NCBI GenBank assembly: GCA_963798855.1
Contig: CAWCUU010000004.1
Coordinates: 1 to 64,000 of the forward strand
Origin: CAWCUU01 sp963798855
GTDB lineage: Bacteria; Gemmatimonadota; Gemmatimonadetes; Longimicrobiales; RSA9
Reading direction: 5' to 3'
DNA: 64,000 nucleotides
Position numbers and translations under genes: made by a program. Under the pieces are notes generated by a model that was not told where the DNA came from, ran no database searches, and saw only the letters and a program-made list of their open reading frames with translations. Shown piece after piece: positions 1-7,080 of this stretch. Every line of letters begins with the position of its first letter. The stretch's first letter is position 1.

Positions 1-302
1 GCGCCACCGAACCATTTTGCGCCGAGAAAGATCCCTAGCTCGAGGGGCATATTGAACCGTGGGAGGCCATGCGCCGAATCCACCTCGGTACGGGAGATGT
101 CGTGAACACCGAACCCGCATTCGGCGATGATTCCGTAGATCTTCGTGATCCGAACCTGGCTGGCGTCGTCCGCTTCGAGGGCGCTACGGGCAATGAAGCC
201 GCAGTCGTGGATCGTGAATACGATCGCCTCCAGGAGAACCCTGAAGTCTGGATCGAACGGGCAGTTTACGAAGACGTTTTGTTGGTACTCCGAGAGGGGC
301 AT
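1..302 (-). CDS. Conserved hypothetical protein, 5' part only (runs off the left edge)
   Basis: The first 100 residues are visible and the rest lies outside the window. The protein opens MPLSEYQQNVFVNCPFDPDF and continues with an alpha/beta-like pattern, including TIHDCGFIARSALEADD and CGFGVHDISRTE. I recognise this as a widespread conserved family of unknown function. The VFVNCPFD strand followed by a D/E-rich segment resembles TIR-like or nucleoside deoxyribosyltransferase-like Rossmann folds, but that is inference. ATG at 302 is the first start after the 44-codon gene upstream, with a 28-base gap, so the two may be co-transcribed. Substrate and role are unknown. Confidence 0.6.
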   Translation of the reverse strand, partial: MPLSEYQQNVFVNCPFDPDFRVLLEAIVFTIHDCGFIARSALEADDASQVRITKIYGIIAECGFGVHDISRTEVDSAHGLPRFNMPLELGIFLGAKWFGG

Positions 303-330
303 TCGTCACCCGCGAAAGCGAGCGGCGCAG

Positions 331-465
331 TCAGCGTGATTTCTCTTTCTGCGTCCGCTGGGCCGCAGCTTTCTTCGCAGCGGCCCGCGCCTGTTTGTGC
401 GTGAAGCTCCCGGTCCTGGCCGAGTTCTTCACCACTCGCTTCTTCATCGTGTTGCTCTTCGGCAT
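331..465 (-). CDS. Small basic protein, 44 aa
   Basis: The frame from ATG at 465 to TGA at 331 encodes MPKSNTMKKRVVKNSARTGS followed by a Lys/Arg/Ala-rich helix ending QRTQKEKSR. It is strongly basic, has no membrane segment, and reads like a nucleic-acid-binding or ribosome-associated small protein. It lies 28 bases upstream of the conserved gene at the left edge, on the same strand. I cannot assign a family. The composition and clean start and stop make a real gene likelier than chance. Confidence 0.5.
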   Translation of the reverse strand: MPKSNTMKKRVVKNSARTGSFTHKQARAAAKKAAAQRTQKEKSR

Positions 466-696
466 CGATCACCCGTTCGTTTCCTGAACAACTCAATCTA
501 ACGCCGCCGCGCGGGGCGATACACGTCGTGCTCGGCCCATGTTATATCGATCGTCCCGGCCGGACCATAGCAGAACGGGATAGGACCGCAGAAGGTGAGC
601 GTGTTACCCCTGCCGCTCGAGGTGCCAATCGCGATGGCCCCGATTCCTTGAACGCGATCGTTCGAGCGGGCCGAAGCGTTCGATCCGGCGATCTCG

Positions 697-963
697 TCAA
701 ATCCCGAGATCCTCGAAGAGCGCTTCGGCCGAATCGAAGCGCTCGACGTCCACCCCTCGCTCACTCTTCCGCAGGACCTTTCGCGTCGCCTCGTTGAAGT
801 TCTGCACCGGGAAAGGTAGTCCGTGGTGCAAGATCACCTGGCGGTAAAAGAGTCCGATCGCCTCCGACGGGGTCAGGCCGCACTCCTCGAGGATCTCTTC
901 CGCCTCTTCCTTCACCTCGGGCTCGATTCGGGCCCGAGCCGTCGCCGTCTTGGCCAATGGCAT
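697..963 (-). CDS. RelB/DinJ-family antitoxin
   Basis: An 88-residue protein with the DinJ/RelB layout: a short N-terminal strand (ARARIEPEVK) for ribbon-helix-helix DNA binding, then EEILEECGLTPSEAIGLFYR, then HHGLPFPVQNFNEATRKVL. These antitoxins dimerise, bind their own promoter and neutralise a RelE/YafQ-type RNase. ATG at 963 is preceded by GGAGGG and fits the usual family start; TTG at 987 would add eight residues. No RelE/YafQ-like frame follows downstream (500-700), so it looks like an orphan. Confidence 0.8.
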   Translation of the reverse strand: MPLAKTATARARIEPEVKEEAEEILEECGLTPSEAIGLFYRQVILHHGLPFPVQNFNEATRKVLRKSERGVDVERFDSAEALFEDLGI

Positions 964-1057
964 CCCCTCCGTGCTTGGCAGCGCCAAGTCAGAATGTAGC
1001 CAATCTGGGCCACAAAACGCAAGCGAGGGAAGATCCGAGCCACGAATCAGGCCGACC

Positions 1058-1384
1058 TCAGAGCCTTTTCGAAGGAGGCGTATCCTCGCCGGCGGGATAC
1101 CGGCGTTGGTTCTGAGCGATCTTCCGGCGCGACGCTGCCACGAGATCTACTCCCGCGACGTCGGCGAAGCGCAGCACTCCCAGGAACACGTCGGCGACTT
1201 CCTCCTCCACTTCCTCCCGGCGCAGGGCGAGGGCATCCTCTCCCCACCGGAAATGCGCGAGCAGCTCGCCGGCTTCACTGGAGATGAGCGCGGCAAGGTT
1301 CTGCGGCGTGTGGTAACGCTCCCAGTCGCGCTCGCGCGCGAAGTCGCGCAGCTCGCGCTGCAGCTCCACGATCGGGTCGCTCAT
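1058..1384 (-). CDS. MazG-like nucleotide pyrophosphohydrolase (copy A)
   Basis: A 108-residue all-alpha protein of the MazG/dCTP-pyrophosphatase superfamily, which hydrolyses non-canonical or excess dNTPs to NMP and PPi. The metal-binding signature is visible as SSEAGELLAHF (ExxE) and then RREEVEEEVADVF (ExxxD), with LRFADVAGVDL following. It differs from the copy at 5196-5522 at only a few positions. ATG at 1384 overlaps the stop of the truncated HNH frame in an ATGA arrangement, so the coupling seen in the full module is retained. Confidence 0.85.
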   Translation of the reverse strand: MSDPIVELQRELRDFARERDWERYHTPQNLAALISSEAGELLAHFRWGEDALALRREEVEEEVADVFLGVLRFADVAGVDLVAASRRKIAQNQRRYPAGEDTPPSKRL

Positions 1385-1705
1385 CCGCGGTACCGGTTCT
1401 CGTTGTGCCAGCGCAGGAAGTCCGGCGACGGCCGTTCGTCCCGGTTCGCCGGGAGCACGATCGCAGACCCGTGCAGCCTCATGTAGTTCTCGCCGTCGTT
1501 GAAGTCGTCCCGCATGCGTCGCGAGGCCTCGACGCGGTGCTCGGGCGTCACGGTGATGTAGCCCGCGTCGAAGAGCCGGTGAACGTCCGAGCGCAGGAGC
1601 AGCCCGTTGCGCACCGTGTGCGTCTCGAGCTCCGAGAATGGGCGAGAACATGACCAACGTATGCGGCAGGCGCGGATGCGGATGCGGAACGGTCGTGATT
1701 TCAAG
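1066..1705. repeat. Segmental duplication, copy A (internally deleted)
   Basis: This stretch is nearly identical to 5207-5783 and then jumps to match about 6490-6555. It carries a complete MazG-like gene and only the 3' third of the HNH gene. The junction at 1634-1645 falls on the sequence that in copy B is the 12-base direct repeat GAGAAGGGGCGG (5772-5783 and 6490-6501). Copy A therefore arose by duplication followed by deletion between those short repeats. Confidence 0.85.
1381..1704 (-). pseudogene. HNH endonuclease, 3' fragment (copy A)
   Basis: The C-terminal part (from RPFSELETHTVRNGLLLRSD onward) matches the HNH nuclease at 5519-6463 almost exactly. The first 22 residues of the open frame come instead from sequence that lies upstream of the intact gene. 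The first His of the HNH core (AAHIRPF in the intact copy) is lost, along with more than 200 N-terminal residues, so the product cannot be an active nuclease. Confidence 0.8.
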
Positions 1706-1707
1706 AA

Positions 1708-1870
1708 CTGCGGTCGATGAGCGGGGCGTGCAGGGAGTGCCGGAGCACGGGCCGCTCACCCTCCAGCTCGCTGAAATTCGAACTGCTCGACACACAATCC
1801 GAGGTCTTCCAGGCTGACGCGATCGTCCGCGTCGTCTCCGAGAAGTGCAGGAGGTGTTATCGCGGCTCCC
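1708..1870 (-). pseudogene. Mosaic gene remnant (phosphatase-like and HNH-like pieces)
   Basis: Bases 1712-1790 resemble 3078-3150 in the dual-specificity phosphatase gene; the translated fragment FSELEGERPVLRHSLHAPL parallels FSELDDRRPVLRLSVHAPL. Bases about 1800-1865 resemble 13197-13255 in the HNH gene at roughly 80% identity by eye. Neither piece forms an open gene. It looks like debris left by recombination next to duplication copy A. The second match is short and deserves a proper alignment. Confidence 0.45.
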
Positions 1871-1909
1871 AGGGCCTCCGCGCAGAGTCGTCGTAGGGTT
1901 CCTCGAAGC

Positions 1910-2542
1910 TCACTCGATCTCCCAGACGACTGTAACCGATTCTGTGCTCGTCACCTCTCGTGGCGTCACGTCGGGGGATGGAACGGAATCCGATACGGAG
2001 GCCACCGAAGCGATCTCGTGACGGCGGAAACGCACCTCGGCCCAACCGTACTCGATGTCCACGATCTTGCCGAGCTTGACGTCCGCGGCTTCCGCCAGCG
2101 CAGCGGCGTTGGACCTGGCGGCCTTCACGGCTGCCCTCAGCGACTGTCTCCGAAGGTCGTCCGGATCGCGAACGCCAAAGGAAATCGAAAGCCGCGCGTC
2201 GGCAGCGCCCGCTGCAATGGTTCCGAGGACGCGGTTCAGGAGATCCATCGAGAACGGGAGCTCCAACTCCAAGTCATGCTTGGCGCGAAAGCCAAAGAAA
2301 TCGCGGTAGGTCTCCTTCCGATTGAAATTTGACTCGACTCCAAAGTCGACCGTCTTCAGGTTACTTGCTTGAATCCCTGCGTTGGCCAGCTTCGCCCGCA
2401 GCTGGGCGACCTTCTGGTTCAGCCCGTTCACCGCGGACGTATAGTCTTCGTGCACGCCCTGAACGTGAAAGGAAATGGTGGCCAGCTCTGGCTCCGCTCT
2501 GGCACGACCCACCCCCTGCACCCGCATCGTTCGATCACTCAT
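1910..2542 (-). CDS. SIMPL domain-containing protein (DUF541)
   Basis: A 210-residue protein opening MSDRTMRVQGVGRARAEPEL, the typical start of the SIMPL/DUF541 fold, with later hallmarks YTSAVNGLNQKVAQLRAKLA (helix), a central beta pair and RAAVKAARSNAAALAEAADV near residue 145. Relatives such as BP26 and YggE are periplasmic or outer-membrane proteins that form ring-like oligomers. This one has no visible signal peptide and may be cytoplasmic. Its function is not established. The nearest same-strand gene ends more than 200 bases upstream, so it is probably a single-gene unit. Confidence 0.85.
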   Translation of the reverse strand: MSDRTMRVQGVGRARAEPELATISFHVQGVHEDYTSAVNGLNQKVAQLRAKLANAGIQASNLKTVDFGVESNFNRKETYRDFFGFRAKHDLELELPFSMDLLNRVLGTIAAGAADARLSISFGVRDPDDLRRQSLRAAVKAARSNAAALAEAADVKLGKIVDIEYGWAEVRFRRHEIASVASVSDSVPSPDVTPREVTSTESVTVVWEIE

Positions 2543-2760
2543 TTTCGGGGCCTCCTTTGCCCACTTCCGGGTTCACGCTTTCCCAACGTCAACGACATCG
2601 ACCCGGTACCGCAGCAACTCCACGCTTCGTCGGATGCACGGCGCTCCTTCGACCACGTTCGACCGCGGCCTTCCATTTCGCAGTCAACCCCGACCGTCCG
2701 GGACTTCGAGTCCCTCTCGCGAATGGCCGCTCAAGCATGGCGTCGCGGTAGGCGTCGCGC

Positions 2761-3387
2761 TCAGCCATCGACGATCGTGCCCATCCCATCGTTCGGGAGA
2801 GGGACGCCTTGCACGGCGATGGCGGCGAGGTGCCGGTCCCAATCCTCGAGCCCCAGCCGCTCCCTCACGGGCCATCGCCCGCCCGCGGCATCGACCTTCC
2901 CCAGCGCCTCGCTTCCCGAAATCCCCGTCCGCAGCGCGAGCACGCACGCGGCGATGTGTACGGAACGGGTGCGCCCCGCGTCGCAGTGAACCAGGACGCG
3001 TCGTTCGGGATCCTCCAACAGCCGGAGGATACCCGCGATCACGGTGTCCGCGGCGACCACGTCCAGGCCGCCCTCGCGGTCGATCAGCGGGGCATGGACG
3101 GAGAGACGGAGCACCGGTCGCCGGTCGTCCAGCTCGCTGAAATTCGCCTGCTCGATCCAGTCGCCGATCCAGGGCTGCGCACCGCCGACGCTCACCACGA
3201 CGTTGATCCCGCGCTCCTCGATCGCCTGGAGCGGCACGGGACGGCCCGACTGCCACAGCCGTCCGGCAATCACCTCGGCCAGCGGCCGATCGGAGTGCGT
3301 GAGGCCGTGAGCGTGGTCCGCCGCTCCTCGTGGCGCGATAGAATCGGCGTCGACGCTACGCGCGCGCAGGTATCTCATGAATTTCAT
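2761..3387 (-). CDS. Dual-specificity/tyrosine protein phosphatase-like protein
   Basis: Contains the Cys-based phosphatase P-loop CxxxxxR as VHCDAGRTRSVH at about residue 135-146, preceded by a VIAGILRLLEDPERR helix-strand. This is the typical geometry of dual-specificity phosphatases, which dephosphorylate Tyr/Ser/Thr in proteins or small phospho-substrates through a Cys-phosphate intermediate. The general acid is probably an Asp in the SVHAPLIDREGG region. ATG at 3387 (MKFMRYLRARS) is the most plausible start, because the longer frame upstream has unusual composition. It is about 208 aa with no signal peptide or membrane segment. Confidence 0.8.
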   Translation of the reverse strand: MKFMRYLRARSVDADSIAPRGAADHAHGLTHSDRPLAEVIAGRLWQSGRPVPLQAIEERGINVVVSVGGAQPWIGDWIEQANFSELDDRRPVLRLSVHAPLIDREGGLDVVAADTVIAGILRLLEDPERRVLVHCDAGRTRSVHIAACVLALRTGISGSEALGKVDAAGGRWPVRERLGLEDWDRHLAAIAVQGVPLPNDGMGTIVDG

Positions 3388-3421
3388 ACGCGAACCTATC
3401 TGGAGCCTCTGACAGCACAGC

Positions 3422-3865
3422 TCAATCGCCCAATGGTAGCTGGTGCACGTGTCGAGATGCCTGCACGTCGACGAGCTGAAACGAGCCGCCCGAATACCAG
3501 AACAGTGCCTCCTGGCGGCACTGCCGGGCCAGCCGGATGGCTTCGGCGAGGCTGCAGCGGATGGCATACCCATGTTCGTGGTGCAGGCTGTCGGCGTCCA
3601 TGCCGATGCCGACGCGGTGGAACCATCCGCATCTCACCAGCTCCCGGTGCAAATTCGCCGTCCGGCCCCGATTCTCGAGCGCATTGGTGGGCCGCCCGTT
3701 CGGGCACTCGGCCGTAACGACGGCAAATGCGTCGCCGAGCCCGAGAAACGCGAAGACCACCCTCGCCGACTCGGGAATGGGGTACCGAAGGTCCACGACG
3801 AAGCTCGGCCGGCCGCCGATCTCGAGGACCGTGGAGGCGTACGTACGGAGCCGGTCGTCATTCAT
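3422..3865 (-). CDS. DUF3293 domain-containing protein
   Basis: A 147-residue protein matching the DUF3293 pattern: FAVVTAECPNGRPTNALENR (the NP.G...ENR-type motif) at about residue 48-67, then an HRELVRCGWFHRVGIG segment, EHGYAIRCSLAEAIRLARQ, and the terminal EALFWYSGGSFQLVDV. Small DUF3293 proteins are widespread and uncharacterised. It sits between the phosphatase gene and a VapBC45-like pair on the same strand, with short gaps on both sides. Confidence 0.8.
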   Translation of the reverse strand: MNDDRLRTYASTVLEIGGRPSFVVDLRYPIPESARVVFAFLGLGDAFAVVTAECPNGRPTNALENRGRTANLHRELVRCGWFHRVGIGMDADSLHHEHGYAIRCSLAEAIRLARQCRQEALFWYSGGSFQLVDVQASRHVHQLPLGD

Positions 3866-3880
3866 CTTGGCGCTCTGCGG

Positions 3881-4261
3881 TCAAAGCGCTGCGATCGCTC
3901 CACGGCGCGGAACCCGGACCAGAAAGGGCGGAGACTTCAGCTGCGCGTAACGCTCGATATCCTCCCAGCGCACAATCACCAACGTGACGATCTCCCAAAA
4001 ACGCAATGAGCGCCGGCCCCCGCCGATCCCGAAAACGCCGACCGTGCGGGAGAAGATGATCGATTTCAGGTGTGGCTTGCGGAAGTTCAGATCCCGACTG
4101 ACGATCACGTGACCGTGCTGCGCCGCGTACGCAATGATCTCTTCGTCCGGAGACCCTCGCCCGAGGACGTCTACGTTCGTCACGTGGCGCACGGGCTTGC
4201 CGAGGTGCTGCAGCGCCGTCGCCAGCTGCGCGGGTAGGTTCTCGTCGAAGAGGAACGTCAA
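3881..4261 (-). CDS. DUF5615 family PIN-like toxin (VapC45-type)
   Basis: A 126-residue PIN-like protein. The N-terminal FLFDENLPAQLATALQ supplies the first acidic residues (D, E), and the later SPDEEIIAYA and VIVSRDLNFRKP give the conserved central acids of the DUF5615/Mut7-C fold. PIN toxins are Mg-dependent RNases. The start is TTG at 4261, overlapping the antitoxin stop, so expression is translationally coupled. The order antitoxin then toxin is that of VapBC45-type modules. Confidence 0.82.
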   Translation of the reverse strand: MTFLFDENLPAQLATALQHLGKPVRHVTNVDVLGRGSPDEEIIAYAAQHGHVIVSRDLNFRKPHLKSIIFSRTVGVFGIGGGRRSLRFWEIVTLVIVRWEDIERYAQLKSPPFLVRVPRRGAIAAL

Positions 4262-4923
4262 CTTTCGATGAGCTGCTGCTCGAACCTCACTGCGGCGTGG
4301 ACTTCAGCCGGCTGAAGGCCGTACCACCAGGCGATCTCATCAACCGATTCCGGTCCCGTGTAATTCTCGATGAGAATCAATGTGGGGATCCTCGTGCCTT
4401 TGACGACGGGTGCACCGAAGATGAGGTGCGGATCGACTACCACCGGAAGGTCTTTTCCGAGCGGATGCCACCGCGCGGCGAAACCATCCAGATCGAAGTC
4501 CAGCTGCTCGAGATACATCGCGAGCGTCTCGCGCATGGCGATCTGACCCGCACCCGACAGCTCGACCAGCACGGTTTCGCCCTCGGTCTCTTCGAGCAAC
4601 GCGTAGATCCCGCCGGGGTCGGCGAACCACTTCTTCATTGCGAAAGGATGGGTCGTGCCGAGAAGCTCACGCGCGACTGCCGCGGCGGAGTGGATCTTGG
4701 GCCACGATACCCCGGACCTGAGAAATCCCTGAACGAACATCAACTCGACGAGCTCACAGAAGGTCACCGCCTTCGCGTCGCCGATCGGAGGAAGGTCCGT
4801 CGCAATGGCTCCCGCGTAGCTGCGTCCGCGCCGCCGGTAGCCAAACGCCCAACGTCGAACTGCGACGGGCTTCTCGTGCAGGAGCCGAGCAGCCTCCACG
4901 ACTGTATAGATACCGCGCGACAC
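4258..4923 (-). CDS. DUF433 antitoxin with N-terminal HTH (VapB45-type)
   Basis: A 221-residue antitoxin in two parts. The N-terminus (YTVVEAARLLHEKPVAVRRW) is a MerR-like helix-turn-helix for promoter binding. The C-terminal 75 residues are a DUF433 domain (VVDPHLIFGAPVVKGTRIPT, then WWYGLQPAEVHAAVRFEQQL). In the family this domain contacts and inhibits the DUF5615 toxin. The start is GTG at 4923. It overlaps the toxin gene by four bases. Confidence 0.82.
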   Translation of the reverse strand: MSRGIYTVVEAARLLHEKPVAVRRWAFGYRRRGRSYAGAIATDLPPIGDAKAVTFCELVELMFVQGFLRSGVSWPKIHSAAAVARELLGTTHPFAMKKWFADPGGIYALLEETEGETVLVELSGAGQIAMRETLAMYLEQLDFDLDGFAARWHPLGKDLPVVVDPHLIFGAPVVKGTRIPTLILIENYTGPESVDEIAWWYGLQPAEVHAAVRFEQQLIES

Positions 4924-5195
4924 GAAATCGGTCTTCAGGACAGCCTCCTTTGTGCGCCGCCTCGAAGCTAACCGCAGAATTGTGACGTGGCGAGGCGGTC
5001 ACCTGCGAGGGAAGGAAGGGGGGAGAGCAGGTAGCACTGGCTGTCCCCCGCATTTCGCCGGCCGCAATGTAAACGGCGATCCTGACACTTCAGAGTGCAG
5101 CGTTTCCGTGCATAGACCTTTTTCGGCGCGTCACCGGCGCGTGCGCCCAACCACTGCACCTGCCGCCCGAACGAGCGTCGCTCCAGCGGCCGACC

Positions 5196-5522
5196 TCAAA
5201 CCCGTTTCGAAGGAGGCGTGTCCTCGCCGGCGGGATACCGGCGTTCATTCTGCCCGATCTTCCGGCGCGACGCTGCCACGAGATCTACTCCGGCGACGTC
5301 GGCGAAGCGCAGCACTCCCAGGAACACGTCGGCGACTTCCTCCTCCACTTCCTCCCGGCGCAGGGCGAGGGCATCCTCTCCCCAGCGGAAATGCGCGAGC
5401 AGCTCGCCGGCTTCACTGGAGATGAGCGCGGCGAGGTTCTGCGGCGTGTGGTAACGCTCCCAGCCTCGCTCGCGCGCGAACTCGCGCAGCTCGCGCTGCA
5501 GCTCCACGATCGGATCGCTCAT
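5196..5522 (-). CDS. MazG-like nucleotide pyrophosphohydrolase (copy B)
   Basis: A 108-residue MazG-superfamily protein with ISSEAGELLAHFRWGED and EEVEEEVADVFLGVLRFADV, carrying the acidic metal ligands of the four-helix fold. Family members cleave nucleoside triphosphates to monophosphate and pyrophosphate. ATG at 5522 overlaps the stop codon of the HNH gene (ATGA), so the two are coupled. The pairing of a DNase with a nucleotide-pool hydrolase is unusual. A defence role, such as depleting or sanitising dNTPs, is possible but unproved. Confidence 0.88.
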   Translation of the reverse strand: MSDPIVELQRELREFARERGWERYHTPQNLAALISSEAGELLAHFRWGEDALALRREEVEEEVADVFLGVLRFADVAGVDLVAASRRKIGQNERRYPAGEDTPPSKRV

Positions 5523-6560
5523 CCGCGGTACCGGTTCTCGTTGTGCCAGCGCAGGAAGTCCGGCGACGGCTGTTCGTCCCGGTTTGCCGGGAGCACGATC
5601 GCAGACCCGTGCAGCCTCATGTAGTTCTCGCCGTCGTTGAAGTCGTGCCGCATCCGTCGCGAGGCCTCGACGCGGTGCTCGGGCGTCACGGTGATGTAAC
5701 CCGCGTCGAAGAGCCGGTGAACGTCCGAGCGCAGGAGCAGCCCGTTCCGGACCGTGTGCGTCTCGAGCTCCGAGAAGGGGCGGATGTGCGCGGCCTCGAG
5801 CGCCGGCAACGCCCGCTCGCGCGTGATCGCGCACGCGCGCCCGTACGCCTCGGTCACGAGCACCTTGAACGTCCCCTGTCCGAGCCGTCGCCGGATCGGG
5901 ACCGGCTCGCCGTAACCCCCGAACAGCGACTCCTGGCCGGCCGGGCTCTCCGCCGGCTGGAGCGACCCGCAGGAGGCATCCATTGCCTGGACCACACGCT
6001 CCCACAGCGCCCGCCCTTCCCGCTGCGAGAGGTCGTAGCCCTTGCCGCGAACGATGGTCGGCGCGAATGACGCCGGCTGGGGAATCCACTGGTCGCGCGG
6101 GAAGAAGCACGGCTCGACGAGCATGAGACAGCCGATCTCGAAGTCTTCCCACCACGGCGGATCGTCGCGCCGCAGGCGCGCGATCCGCTGCCACATCGAC
6201 TGGCTGTCCGGCGCGCCGTTCTTCACGCCGAACGCGTCCCACGCGAGCGAGAACGGCAGCGTCACGTAGCGCTCGAAGAAGCCGACGCCGGCGATCGCGT
6301 TCTGGGGCGCTCTCAGCTTGAACAGCAGCGGCTCGCCCCGAGCGAGCACGCGCACTTCCCCGCCCCACGGCTTCGGCTGCCAGAAGTTGACCTCGTCGAG
6401 GTTGGGCTGGCGCGACAGGAAGTCGTACCAGTCGGCGTCGGTTACGGCGACGTAGGCGTTCATGATGGCGAACGGGCAGCGTCGGGACTGAGAAGGGGCG
6501 GGACCATGACCAACGTATGCCGCAGTGCGCGGATGCGGAACGGTGGTAGCGTGTATTGGA
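5207..6560. repeat. Segmental duplication, copy B (full length)
   Basis: The parental version of the block at 1066-1705. It contains the complete MazG-like gene, the complete HNH gene and about 60 bases of sequence upstream of the HNH start. Copy A lacks about 718 bases lying between the 12-base direct repeats at 5772-5783 and 6490-6501 (GAGAAGGGGCGG). Confidence 0.85.
5519..6463 (-). CDS. HNH endonuclease
   Basis: A 314-residue protein. The N-terminal 220 residues carry EVNFWQPKPWGGEVRVLARG and related beta-rich sequence found in predicted restriction endonucleases. The C-terminal HNH_2-type domain shows ALEAAHIRPFSELETHTVRN, then GLLLRSDVHRLFDAGYITV and later MRLHGS. The AAHI His, the N of VRNG, and the DVHRLFD His are the expected metal/catalytic residues. 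ATG at 6463 is the first start in frame that gives family-like sequence. The gene overlaps the MazG-like gene downstream. Confidence 0.85.
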   Translation of the reverse strand: MNAYVAVTDADWYDFLSRQPNLDEVNFWQPKPWGGEVRVLARGEPLLFKLRAPQNAIAGVGFFERYVTLPFSLAWDAFGVKNGAPDSQSMWQRIARLRRDDPPWWEDFEIGCLMLVEPCFFPRDQWIPQPASFAPTIVRGKGYDLSQREGRALWERVVQAMDASCGSLQPAESPAGQESLFGGYGEPVPIRRRLGQGTFKVLVTEAYGRACAITRERALPALEAAHIRPFSELETHTVRNGLLLRSDVHRLFDAGYITVTPEHRVEASRRMRHDFNDGENYMRLHGSAIVLPANRDEQPSPDFLRWHNENRYRG

Positions 6561-6916
6561 CGGGCGTAGTACGAAGGCGCGTGGTTAGATCGTCCGCCTC
6601 CTCCAGCACCGCCGTGATCTCGCCGAGGTGGCCGACGTACAGCGGCCGGTAGTCCGTCAGGTACAGGTGCGTCTCCTCGCCCGCCTCGATCTGCGACTCG
6701 ATCGCCGCGATCTCCGCGACGTGCGGCAGCGCCCCATCGCGCCGCGGCGACCGGACCTTCGCCCACCAGACGTAGACGTCGTCGGGCCGTCGCGTCGTCC
6801 GCGGCGTCGCGGCTGCGCTCGGCCCAGCGGAGCAGGACGCGGAGGTGCGCGTCGAGGGGGTCCTCGGCGTAGGCGGGGTTCCAGACGGTGAGGAGGCGGC
6901 GGGTACTGCTACTCAC
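6505..6916 (-). pseudogene. Frameshifted, truncated conserved hypothetical gene
   Basis: From GTG at 6916 the frame reads MSSSTRRLLTVWNPAYAEDP and on to SRDAADDA. It then shifts near 6790 into DDVYVWWAKVRSPRRDGALP, HVAEIAAIESQIEAGEETHL and YLTDYRPLYVGHLGEITAVL. A second shift near 6585 restores HAPSYYARPIHA. I recognise the VWNPAYAEDPLDAHL...THLYLTDYR pattern as the N-terminus of a larger conserved bacterial protein of unknown function. The remainder is missing, replaced by the HNH-MazG block. The GTG overlaps the stop of the nuclease tail upstream. Confidence 0.6.
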
Positions 6917-7080
6917 CGAAGGACGTACTTCTCCTGAAGCATTCGGACATGGACCGGGATCAGCGGATCGACGTACTCCCGGCCGAACAGATCCGCGACG
7001 AGGTCTTCGAGGAATATGACTCGGATCCGTTGCCTCACCTTGGGGAGCACTCGATTGAGTACCGGTTCCACGTCCTCACC
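6913..7080 (-). other. In-frame 3' extension of the nuclease gene after TGA 7081-7083
   Basis: Immediately after the TGA that ends the PGN_0703-like gene, the same frame stays open for 55 codons, reading GEDVEPVLNRVLPKVRQRIR, VIFLEDLVADLFGREYVDPL and on to EKYVLR. The VIFLEDLV strand is what nucleases of this family have near the C-terminus. So this is probably the lost tail of the protein, cut off by one nonsense change (for example CGA to TGA). Confidence 0.6.

Noticed and set aside
498..764. Minus-strand frame after the DinJ-like antitoxin, tested as its toxin
   Set aside because: Its sequence (GTSSGRGNTLTFCGPIPFCY and so on) has no RelE/YafQ features, and it overlaps the antitoxin by 68 bases with no convincing start. 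It may be a short unknown peptide, but I cannot support it.
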